A stretch of DNA of 45,161 bases from an uncultured Anaeroplasma sp. (lineage in GTDB: Bacteria; Bacillota_I; Bacilli_A; Acholeplasmatales; Anaeroplasmataceae), in contig CAKQBG010000010.1 of NCBI GenBank assembly GCA_934216145.1, positions 1 to 45,161 of the forward strand, given 5' to 3'. Of this stretch, positions 24,385 through 31,741 are shown piece by piece (position 1 is the first letter of the stretch; the number at the start of each line of letters is the position of its first letter). The translations under genes and the position numbers were made by a program. Below the pieces are notes generated by a model, which had not been told where the DNA came from, searched no databases, and saw only the letters and a list, made by a program, of their open reading frames with translations.

Positions 24385-26403
24385 ATGGAAAAAGTTAAGA
24401 ATTTTTTTGCTAAAATTAAGCCTAGCAAGCGTAGGCTGATACAATTATATGCAGCATTATTATATAATGCTAATTTAAAGGGCTTTATTACTGGTAATAT
24501 CTCAACTAGTGATACAAAGAAGTTTTGTTTACCTGGTATGAATTGTTATTCATGTCCTGGTGCTATAGGTGCTTGTCCACTTGGTTCATTACAAAATGCC
24601 TTATCTGAAAGTAAAACAAAGGCACCTACTTATGTTATTGGTATAATATTATTATATTGTATAATATTCGGTAGATGGATTTGTGGATGGTTATGTCCGG
24701 GTGGATTCTTACAGGAATTATTATATAAAATTAAAACTCCTAAGCTTAAAAAGAATAGAGTAACAAGAGTATTATCATATTTTAAATATGTATTATTAAT
24801 AGTTTTTGTTATAATGATTCCAATAATGTTTGGCTTTGAATCAGGTAAAGCTATTCCAGGATTTTGTAAATATATTTGTCCGATAGGCACATTCGAAGGA
24901 GCTATCTTCCTTTTAGGAAATGGAAATAATGCTAATTACTTCGAAATGCTAGGACCTCTATTTACTTGGAAGTTTGTTCTATTAATTGCTTTTATAGTTG
25001 CATCTATATTTATATATAGATTCTTCTGTAGATTCTTTTGTCCACTTGGAGCGATTTATGGTATTTTCAATAAGATATCTATTTTAGGAATCAAGGTAGA
25101 TAAATCTAAATGTAATAACTGTGGAAGCTGCGTAAGTCATTGTAAGATGGACGTTAAGGTTGTTGGAGATCATGAATGTATTCAATGTGGTGAATGTATT
25201 GAAACTTGTCATGCAAAAGCAATTGACTGGAAGGCTATTGGCACTTTAATTAAAAAGGAAAATCTTGAGCTTGAGAAATCAAAGCTAGCTTTAGATACTG
25301 GTGCTTCTATAACAGTTAATTCAGCTGAAACTATTCAGTTAAATAATGTTGTAAAAAATGAGCCTGTTATTGTAGAATCTTCTAATGAAACAAAGTCTAC
25401 ATTTAAGGATAAGATAAAATCTATAAAGAAGAAAACATTGGTTAATGGTATTGTTACTGTTATAATGCTTGGAGTATTAATATTTGCTTATTTCTATTAT
25501 AATATTGACTGGAATCCTAAAACTAAAATAGAAGTTGGTTCAAAGGTAGATAATATTAATATAACTCTTAGTGATGGTTCTAAATATGATTTGGAAAGTG
25601 AAATGTCTAAGATTAACATTTTCTATTTCTTTGATCATTACAATGAAGCAGAAGTAGAAACTATTGAAGAGCAATTTAAGGATTTAAATATGGATTATAT
25701 TTCAATAGTTGGTATTAGTAGCTATTCAAATAGAGAATTAAACTTTAAGCAAATCCCTGATAATTCTAAAATTATTTTTGGTTATGATGATGCAAACTGC
25801 ACAACATTATTAAAGTTTAATAAAAATACTACTTATCCATATTATGTATGGTTAGATAAAAATAATAATTTAAAATACTCTGATTCTATTGATTTTACAA
25901 ATGAGGTTGTTTCTATTAAAACTGCAAGTCTTGGTAATATTAATATTGGAAATGAAGTTGGAGATATTATTATTTCTAAAAATTTAACAACAATTGATAG
26001 AGATGGTCAAAAAGGAATATTTAATGTTAATTCATATAGAGGTAAAATAGTGGTTATTAACTTTTGGGCTACTTGGTGTGGTCCATGTGTTCAAGAATTA
26101 CCTTATTTTGAAAGAATCTATCAAGAATATAAGGATCAAATTGAAGTTATCGCAATCCATGATGGTGCAACATATGGTGAAGATGATACTCTTAATTTCA
26201 TTAATAATGATATTAGAAATGAATATGAATTAACTTGGGGTTTTGATGATTCTGAATCAGGTTATTTTGTATCATTGGGTGGTGGAGATACTTTACCTAT
26301 GACTGTAATTATTGATGAGAATGGTATTATTACCTATAATTCTCCAAAATCAGTTACTTATGAATCCTTAAAGGAAGAAATAGAAAAGATTTTAAATAAA
26401 TAG
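24385..26403 (+). CDS. NapH-like 4Fe-4S membrane protein fused to thioredoxin domains
   Basis: A 672-residue fusion. The N-terminal part is a polytopic ferredoxin-type protein of the NapH/YccM/CcoG kind. It has C48, C54, C57 and C64 (MNCYSCPGAIGAC), paired CxxxCP motifs (C100/C104, C161/C165, C215/C219), and two classical 4Fe-4S sets C243-C246-C249-C253 and C265-C268-C271-C275. A linker with basic residues leads to one more membrane helix (about 353-371), putting the rest outside. That part holds a thioredoxin-like domain without CxxC (about 378-510), then a complete TlpA-like thioredoxin with WCGPC (C565, C568) and the cis-proline loop LPMTVIID. It should carry electrons from cytoplasmic ferredoxin or flavodoxin across the membrane to disulfides, doing the job of DsbD/CcdA by iron-sulfur chemistry. 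A terminator follows. Confidence 0.9.
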   Translation: MEKVKNFFAKIKPSKRRLIQLYAALLYNANLKGFITGNISTSDTKKFCLPGMNCYSCPGAIGACPLGSLQNALSESKTKAPTYVIGIILLYCIIFGRWICGWLCPGGFLQELLYKIKTPKLKKNRVTRVLSYFKYVLLIVFVIMIPIMFGFESGKAIPGFCKYICPIGTFEGAIFLLGNGNNANYFEMLGPLFTWKFVLLIAFIVASIFIYRFFCRFFCPLGAIYGIFNKISILGIKVDKSKCNNCGSCVSHCKMDVKVVGDHECIQCGECIETCHAKAIDWKAIGTLIKKENLELEKSKLALDTGASITVNSAETIQLNNVVKNEPVIVESSNETKSTFKDKIKSIKKKTLVNGIVTVIMLGVLIFAYFYYNIDWNPKTKIEVGSKVDNINITLSDGSKYDLESEMSKINIFYFFDHYNEAEVETIEEQFKDLNMDYISIVGISSYSNRELNFKQIPDNSKIIFGYDDANCTTLLKFNKNTTYPYYVWLDKNNNLKYSDSIDFTNEVVSIKTASLGNINIGNEVGDIIISKNLTTIDRDGQKGIFNVNSYRGKIVVINFWATWCGPCVQELPYFERIYQEYKDQIEVIAIHDGATYGEDDTLNFINNDIRNEYELTWGFDDSESGYFVSLGGGDTLPMTVIIDENGIITYNSPKSVTYESLKEEIEKILNK

Positions 26404-26407
26404 TTTT

Positions 26408-26444
26408 AAAAGGATAGTTTTTTAATATAGACTATCCTTTTTTT
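26408..26444 (+). terminator. Rho-independent terminator of the redox cassette
   Basis: The 11-bp stem AAAAGGATAGT (26408-26418) / ACTATCCTTTT (26431-26441), 12-nt loop, with the T run extending to 26444. Confidence 0.85.
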
Positions 26445-26664
26445 ATAAATATAATTATTAAAAACAATTTTAAAAAAAGTATTAGTGGATTAAGTTCTAT
26501 TATTGGTGTTGAATAATATTTATAAAATTATATTAATTTTGAATATAATTTTATAAATATTATAAAAAAAGACATTCGAATTAATATAAATTTAATAAAA
26601 ATGGTGTTTAATGTAATAAATTCATTTAAAAGGTTAAAAAAATGAATCTTATTTCAAATAAAGA
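26445..26664. other. Gene-free AT-rich spacer
   Basis: Part of a 328-base gap between the redox cassette and the next lipoprotein. No reading frame of note is present. It contains a long A/T-only inverted repeat (26513-26563), described separately, and ends in the promoter of the next gene. Confidence 0.6.
26513..26563. repeat. Perfect 22-bp A/T-only inverted repeat
   Basis: Arms 26513-26534 and 26542-26563 are perfectly complementary, with a 7-nt loop AATTTTG, and contain only A and T. It is followed by A rather than T on the + strand, so it is not a + strand terminator. On the - strand the arms are followed by A/T mixture, which makes termination there unlikely as well. Confidence 0.8.
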
Positions 26665-26693
26665 TTGAATAAATTATAAAATTAGTGTAAAAT
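26665..26693 (+). promoter_or_regulatory. Promoter of the lipoprotein at 26732
   Basis: TTGAAT (26665-26670) and TAAAAT (26688-26693) with exactly 17 nt between them. The start of transcription should be near 26700, about 30 nt before the ATG. Confidence 0.75.
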
Positions 26694-26718
26694 AGCAATG
26701 AATTTTTTAAAAAAGAAT

Positions 26719-26723
26719 GGGGG
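26719..26723 (+). promoter_or_regulatory. Ribosome binding site deciding the start at 26732
   Basis: GGGGG at 26719-26723 lies 8 nt before ATG 26732. The in-frame ATG at 26717 overlaps this site and would add MGDNY in front of an otherwise typical signal peptide, so it is rejected. Confidence 0.7.
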
Positions 26724-26731
26724 ATAATTAT

Positions 26732-27544
26732 ATGAAGAAAAAAAGTATTCTTTTAGGGTCAATTGCTTTAGGATGTTTATTTGTTTTAGCAAGCTGTAAT
26801 AATGCAAGTAATGGTGGCTCAGCTAATAATGTAACAGGCTCATCTATAACTCAACCAAGTTCTTCTACAACTAATAATGTAATAGGCTCAACTACATCTT
26901 CTACAAATGGTACTGCCACTAAAACACAAGATGCTAGTAAAATCACTTTAGGTGTTACAGTTGTTTATCCAGATGGAACTGCTTGTAGTGGAGTAAAGGT
27001 TCAATGGTGTGATACTACTGGAAAGTGCTATAATGCAATGGCTACAACTAATGAAAATGGCTATGGTGAAAAGGCATTTGATTCTAATTTAACATATTAT
27101 GCTCATGTATTAAGTTCAACTTTACCTAGTGGATATACTTTTAATCCATTTGAATTAAAACAAGATAAAAATAACCTAACTGGAACACTTCATTTAATTC
27201 CTGTTGAGAGTACAACTGGAGAGGGTAGTAAGGCTAATCCTTATGTAGCAAAGGTTGGATATAATAACTTAGTTTATAAGACTATTGATAGTAAGGTTTA
27301 TTATTCTGTACAATTTACAGAAGCTGGAACTTATACTTTTGAATCATTATCTCAAAACGGAGACGTTTCATTAGGATATATTGGTACTGATATTAATGCT
27401 AGGGTTACATCAGTATCTTCAGGTGGAAATAATTCTAACTTTAAGTATTCAATAAATGTTAGTGAATCTGATTTGAATAATACTTATTATTTTATAATTT
27501 TATCTAATTATCCTGAGACTATTTTGTTCTCAATAACAAAGTAA
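26732..27544 (+). CDS. Lipoprotein with carboxypeptidase-regulatory-like and sandwich domains
   Basis: A 270-residue lipoprotein with lipobox VLASC (Cys22) and a Ser/Thr/Asn spacer to about 70. Residues 72-160 resemble a carboxypeptidase-regulatory or Cna-B-like domain, with two extra cysteines in the stretch KVQWCDTTGKCYN and one before it (GTACSG). These could be redox-sensitive and sit beside the thioredoxin cassette. Residues 165-270 form a beta-sandwich-like domain with KVYYSVQF and NFKYSINVSE, close to KVYYQFD/NFKYSVDVSE-type segments of the MoxR-operon lipoprotein. It looks like a short paralogue of that protein. It has its own promoter and a weak terminator, so it is probably monocistronic. 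The function is unknown. Confidence 0.8.
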   Translation: MKKKSILLGSIALGCLFVLASCNNASNGGSANNVTGSSITQPSSSTTNNVIGSTTSSTNGTATKTQDASKITLGVTVVYPDGTACSGVKVQWCDTTGKCYNAMATTNENGYGEKAFDSNLTYYAHVLSSTLPSGYTFNPFELKQDKNNLTGTLHLIPVESTTGEGSKANPYVAKVGYNNLVYKTIDSKVYYSVQFTEAGTYTFESLSQNGDVSLGYIGTDINARVTSVSSGGNNSNFKYSINVSESDLNNTYYFIILSNYPETILFSITK

Positions 27545-27552
27545 ATAAATGT

Positions 27553-27594
27553 ATTTAGCCGTTGATTTTTTATCATGGCTATTTATATTTTTTA
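27553..27594 (+). terminator. Weak terminator after the 26732 lipoprotein
   Basis: TAGCC (27556-27560) pairs with GGCTA (27577-27581) across a 16-nt T-rich loop, and a T-rich tract (TTTATATTTTTT) follows. The stem is short but placement after the stop codon is right. Confidence 0.45.
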
Positions 27595-27665
27595 CAAAAA
27601 AACACAAAAAAACAAATTTTATTTAATTATTTAATAAAAAAATGTTTAATTTTCAACAATAAATT

Positions 27666-27704
27666 TTGAAAATTATAGAATTTTATGTGTTATTATGATA
27701 AAAT
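27666..27704 (+). promoter_or_regulatory. Candidate promoter of the opp-type operon
   Basis: An extended -10 element, TG-A-TAAAAT, lies at 27696-27704. TTGAAA at 27666-27671 with TATTAT at 27691-27696 (19 nt) is an alternative pair. Either gives a leader of roughly 35-45 nt before ATG 27746. No other promoter is evident before oppA. Confidence 0.55.
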
Positions 27705-27735
27705 AAATGAGTTAATAGATTAAAAAAGGTATTTT

Positions 27736-27740
27736 GGAGG
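27736..27740 (+). promoter_or_regulatory. Ribosome binding site deciding the start at 27746
   Basis: GGAGG at 27736-27740 is 5 nt before ATG 27746. The in-frame TTG at 27734 overlaps it and is rejected. Confidence 0.75.
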
Positions 27741-27745
27741 CAACA

Positions 27746-29011
27746 ATGAAACATAGAAATAAAATAATAACTCTAATACTTTCATTATTAGCAATCTTAT
27801 CTTTAGCTAGTTGTGGTGGAAAAGAAGGCGGTATTGATTTTGATACTGAGGGTTTAACTACAGTAACATACAAAATTAATAGTGGTAAAAACGGGAGTAC
27901 TCTAATTAGCGATATTACATATGGTAATTCAACAAAGGATGTTGTTTATTACTATGATTTAAAGGATGGAAAAACTACTAAAATCTATGATATTGATGAC
28001 TTCTCATCAATAAGAAATCTTAAATATCCAAGTGGATTGGAGCTTGAAGGTTGGTATCTTGATGATGCATTAACTAAAAAATGGGATTTTGATAGTAATG
28101 TGCTAAGTGATGGAAATAATATAGAATTATATCCTAAATGGAATAATATTATTAAATATTATTATAATGTTGGATATCAAAAGGATGGAAAGTTTACACT
28201 AATTTATCAATATGAAGCAAATATTGGTGAGAAATTTAGTGACTATTTATCTAAAATCACTTCAGAGGCAAATAAAGTAAATATAAGTTGGCTAGGTTCA
28301 TTTTATTCTGATCCTGATTTAAAAACACCATGGGATAATAATTATAAAATGACAGAAGAAAAAACTGAAGTTTATGTTTATATTGACTACATTGAAGGTG
28401 AATATAGTATTGTTAGAACTTATGATGATTTAAAGAAGGCGGCATTATCTAATTCAAATATTTATTTAATGAATGATATAGATTGTGAAGGTAAAGAATT
28501 ATCATTTAAGAATTATTCTGGTAGTACGAGAAGACGTAGATCATTTATTGGAAATGGTCATACAATATCTAATTTTAAATTAGGAATTGATGTTAGTAAT
28601 AATGGAATAAACACTTATGATAATACTTATTTTGATAAAGAAGATACGCAAAAAGAAACATTAGGTATAAGCTTATTTGGATATAGCGAATATACTGATT
28701 TCAGTGATGTTAAATTTGATAATTTCAATTTTGAAGTTAAGAGTGATAATTCTAATATTTCATATTGTGTAATATCTCCATTTGCATATTGCTTAGTTAA
28801 TTCTAAACTAACTAATGTTACAATGACAAATTGTAAAATAACATTTACTAGACTTAAGGTTGTTGATTCAAATGGTGAAATTAATTATACAAAATCATTA
28901 GAGAATAATTCTTCAATTAAGCTATGCTTTAATGATTTCTCTTTAGATAAAACAGATACTACAATTAATAATTCAAATATTAGTGGAATAGAGATTTTGA
29001 CAACAAATTAA
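27746..29011 (+). CDS. Lipoprotein with InlB-type repeat and beta-helix region
   Basis: A 421-residue lipoprotein with lipobox LASC (Cys23). Residues about 90-133 (LELEGWYLDDALTKKWDF...LYPKWN) match the Listeria-Bacteroides InlB B-repeat (PF09479) pattern of G-W-Y-x-D and L-Y-x-x-W. A weaker second copy follows (SWLGSFYSDPDLKTPWD, about 183-200). From about 230 to the end, stretches such as FIGNGHTISNFKL, SLFGYSEY and KLTNVTMTNCKI suggest a right-handed beta-helix with GLUG-like turns. These proteins are surface adhesins or matrix proteins in related bacteria. It ends 22 bases before oppA with no terminator between, so it is probably the first gene of the opp operon. A direct role in transport is not implied. 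Confidence 0.8.
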   Translation: MKHRNKIITLILSLLAILSLASCGGKEGGIDFDTEGLTTVTYKINSGKNGSTLISDITYGNSTKDVVYYYDLKDGKTTKIYDIDDFSSIRNLKYPSGLELEGWYLDDALTKKWDFDSNVLSDGNNIELYPKWNNIIKYYYNVGYQKDGKFTLIYQYEANIGEKFSDYLSKITSEANKVNISWLGSFYSDPDLKTPWDNNYKMTEEKTEVYVYIDYIEGEYSIVRTYDDLKKAALSNSNIYLMNDIDCEGKELSFKNYSGSTRRRRSFIGNGHTISNFKLGIDVSNNGINTYDNTYFDKEDTQKETLGISLFGYSEYTDFSDVKFDNFNFEVKSDNSNISYCVISPFAYCLVNSKLTNVTMTNCKITFTRLKVVDSNGEINYTKSLENNSSIKLCFNDFSLDKTDTTINNSNISGIEILTTN

Positions 29012-29033
29012 AATAATTAGGAGGAATTAAGAA

Positions 29034-31682
29034 ATGAAAAAGAAAAATTTACAAAAAGTATTTTCAATTGCGTTAGCAACTGCAGCTGTTTTCGGAGTAG
29101 TAAGTTGTAGTAATGGTTCTCAAGCATCAGGTACTGGAGCTACAGCTACTTCTAGTAACAAAGGTCATTATGATAATGAAAAGAATGCATTAGTTATGGC
29201 TACAACTGATCCAGATAGAGTATTCAATCCATTCTATTCTTCATCTGCGTCAGACTCAAGTATTATTTCAATGACTCAAATTGGTATGCTTGGTAATGAT
29301 AAGAATGGTAATATTACTACTGCTAAAGAGGGCGACTCAGTAGTTGTTTATGACTATGAGGAAATATATGATGAAGCAAGAGATGAAACAACATATAAGT
29401 TTGTTTTAAGAAATGATGTTAAATTTTCTAATGGTTCATCATTAACAATTAGAGATGTATTATTTAATTTATATGAATATCTAGACCCAGTTTATTCAGG
29501 TTCATCTACTATTTATTCTACAGATATTGTTGGTCTACAAGAATATAGAACTCAACAAGCTGATGAGAAGGAACAAGATAGCTATAAGGAGAAATTTGAG
29601 GTTGCTGCTTCAACTCGTATTAGTACTCTTGTTGATAGTGCTATTGAAATCAAAGATGATCATAAGAATGAAGTATTAAATGAAGAATCTTTTAGAAATT
29701 ATTTAAAGGAAATTCAAACTGCTTTAGGATCAAATGATGCATATGCTCATCTTGTAGAGGATTATAATAAGGCTATTGAGCTTTTCAAAGAAGAAATAAA
29801 TACTGATTATAATAACTCTAAGAATTCATACCAAGATCAAACATTTGTTGATAAAAATAAAGTTGAACATAAAGATTTATTTAAAACAGATGTAGAAATG
29901 TTCCTATATAATGAAGGATTTATCACTTGGAATGCAAAAGATATTAAGCTTGAAGCAAAGACTGTAGGTGACTATACAGAATATAGAAATTTAACAGAAG
30001 ATCAAGCTAAGAATTTAGTTTTATCTACTTTAGTTCCTGATAAAATTGATGAAATTGTTCAATATTATGCAACAGCAAATGATTTATATGATTTCATTGT
30101 TAACTCATTAATCGAAAAAGATGTAGCTGAAAATGGACAAAAATTCACTAATATTTCTGGTATTACATATGCTAATAAGGATCAATCAGTTACAGTTAAT
30201 GGTATTTCATATAATGCAGTTCAATATGAAAGCGACGGTTATACTCCTAAGTCTGATTATAATCAAGTTTTACAAATCAAGATTAAAAAGCAAGACCCTA
30301 AGGCTATTTGGAATTTTGCTTTCACAGTAGCTCCAATGTACTATTATTCAAATGAAGATGAAATTTCTCGATTTGATTATGAAAGTCATTTCGGTGTTAC
30401 ATATGCATCTCCTACATTCCAACAAAATGTAATTAAGGATAGTACAAAGATTGGTGTTCCAGTTGGTGCTGGTGCTTACCAAGCTTCTAGTAATTCAGGT
30501 TCTACTACAAATGTTACTTCTGGTGGTTTCTTTGATGGTACTACAGTTTATTTCACAAGAAATGAGTATTTTAGAGACCCAGGTAATAATAATAGTGCTG
30601 CAACAATTAAGAATGTTCAATTTAGAGTTGAACCAACAACTAACTTAACAAACGCATTATATACTAGTGAAGTAGATTACTGTGAGCCAAATGCTAAAAC
30701 TGAGACAATTGCTGAAATTAAAAATAAGAAGTCTCAAGGTATTGGTAGTAAAGAAGTTAAGACTTCTGGTTATGGTTATATTGGTGTAAATGCTGGTAAG
30801 GTTGAATCTATTTTTGTAAGACAAGCAATTATGCATTCAATTGATACTCAAGAGATTGTTAATTACTATGGTACTTCTGCTGAAGCTATTTACCGTTCAA
30901 TGTCAACAGAAAACTGGGCATATCCAAAAGGATGTACAGCTTATTATCCATATATTGGTGGTGCAATTCCTTCTGATTTAAGTGTTGTCAATCCTATTTA
31001 TAAGCAATATGTTCTACATTTAGGTAAAAAATCAGGTGAATATTTAACTGAAGAAGAACAAGTGAAATTTATTGACATGCTTTTATCAGATAGCGAATAT
31101 GGTAAATATTCTAAGGATGCATATGGTTCTTATACATCATTAAAGTATACATTTACAATTGCTGGTGCCTCTGAAGATCACCCTGCCTTTGCTGCAATGT
31201 CTCATGCTGCTGAATTCTTAAATTCTGTTGGTATGAATATTACTGTAAGCAAGGATAGTAATGCATTAACAAAACTTACTACTGGTTCACTAGATGTTTG
31301 GGCTGCTGCATGGAGCTCAACAATTGACCCAGATATGTATCAAGTATATCATAAGGAATCTAAGGCAACTTCAGTAAAGAACTGGGGTTATCCAGAAATT
31401 TTAAGAAATACTAATAAGTATTCTAAAGAAAATGAATACCTTGATACTTTATCAGATTTAATTGAAAAGGGTCGTGAAACAACTGTTCAATCTCAAAGAG
31501 CAAGAATTTATTCTCAAGCATTAGATGTTGTTATGAAACTTGCAGTTGAATTACCTACATATCAAAGAACAGACTTATTTGCTTATAATGAAAATAAGAT
31601 TGATTCATCTACATTCTATAATGAATGTACATCTTATAGGGGATTAACAAGTAGTCTTTGGACTGTATCTCTTAATCAGTAA
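29034..31682 (+). CDS. oppA: Oligopeptide ABC transporter substrate-binding lipoprotein
   Basis: An 882-residue extracytoplasmic solute-binding protein of family 5 (SBP_bac_5), anchored by lipobox VVSC (Cys25). Family features are visible: the N-terminal ATTDPDRVFNPFYSSS region, VKFSNGSSLTIRDVLFNL (the x-DGxxxTAxDV motif in altered form), GYIGVNAGKVESIFVRQAI and the late WAAAWSSTIDPDMYQVYH. At 882 residues it is much longer than the usual 500-600. The extra length lies mainly at about 165-420, a charged, helical, Tyr/Asp/Glu-rich insertion. It has a strong AGGAGG ribosome binding site. The hairpin after it and the permease and ATPase genes make a complete importer. The peptide preference cannot be read from sequence. 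Confidence 0.9.
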   Translation: MKKKNLQKVFSIALATAAVFGVVSCSNGSQASGTGATATSSNKGHYDNEKNALVMATTDPDRVFNPFYSSSASDSSIISMTQIGMLGNDKNGNITTAKEGDSVVVYDYEEIYDEARDETTYKFVLRNDVKFSNGSSLTIRDVLFNLYEYLDPVYSGSSTIYSTDIVGLQEYRTQQADEKEQDSYKEKFEVAASTRISTLVDSAIEIKDDHKNEVLNEESFRNYLKEIQTALGSNDAYAHLVEDYNKAIELFKEEINTDYNNSKNSYQDQTFVDKNKVEHKDLFKTDVEMFLYNEGFITWNAKDIKLEAKTVGDYTEYRNLTEDQAKNLVLSTLVPDKIDEIVQYYATANDLYDFIVNSLIEKDVAENGQKFTNISGITYANKDQSVTVNGISYNAVQYESDGYTPKSDYNQVLQIKIKKQDPKAIWNFAFTVAPMYYYSNEDEISRFDYESHFGVTYASPTFQQNVIKDSTKIGVPVGAGAYQASSNSGSTTNVTSGGFFDGTTVYFTRNEYFRDPGNNNSAATIKNVQFRVEPTTNLTNALYTSEVDYCEPNAKTETIAEIKNKKSQGIGSKEVKTSGYGYIGVNAGKVESIFVRQAIMHSIDTQEIVNYYGTSAEAIYRSMSTENWAYPKGCTAYYPYIGGAIPSDLSVVNPIYKQYVLHLGKKSGEYLTEEEQVKFIDMLLSDSEYGKYSKDAYGSYTSLKYTFTIAGASEDHPAFAAMSHAAEFLNSVGMNITVSKDSNALTKLTTGSLDVWAAAWSSTIDPDMYQVYHKESKATSVKNWGYPEILRNTNKYSKENEYLDTLSDLIEKGRETTVQSQRARIYSQALDVVMKLAVELPTYQRTDLFAYNENKIDSSTFYNECTSYRGLTSSLWTVSLNQ

Positions 31683-31690
31683 TTATGTTA

Positions 31691-31722
31691 AAAAATGGCT
31701 ATTAGTATAAATAGCCATTTTT
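31691..31722 (+). terminator. Intercistronic hairpin between oppA and oppB
   Basis: A perfect 13-bp stem AAAAATGGCTATT (31691-31703) / AATAGCCATTTTT (31710-31722) with a 6-nt loop and five T closing the stem. It should terminate part of the transcripts or protect the oppA 3' end, giving more binding protein than permease. The oppB ribosome binding site AAAGGAG follows. Confidence 0.75.
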
Positions 31723-31741
31723 AACAAAAAGGAGTGGACGT

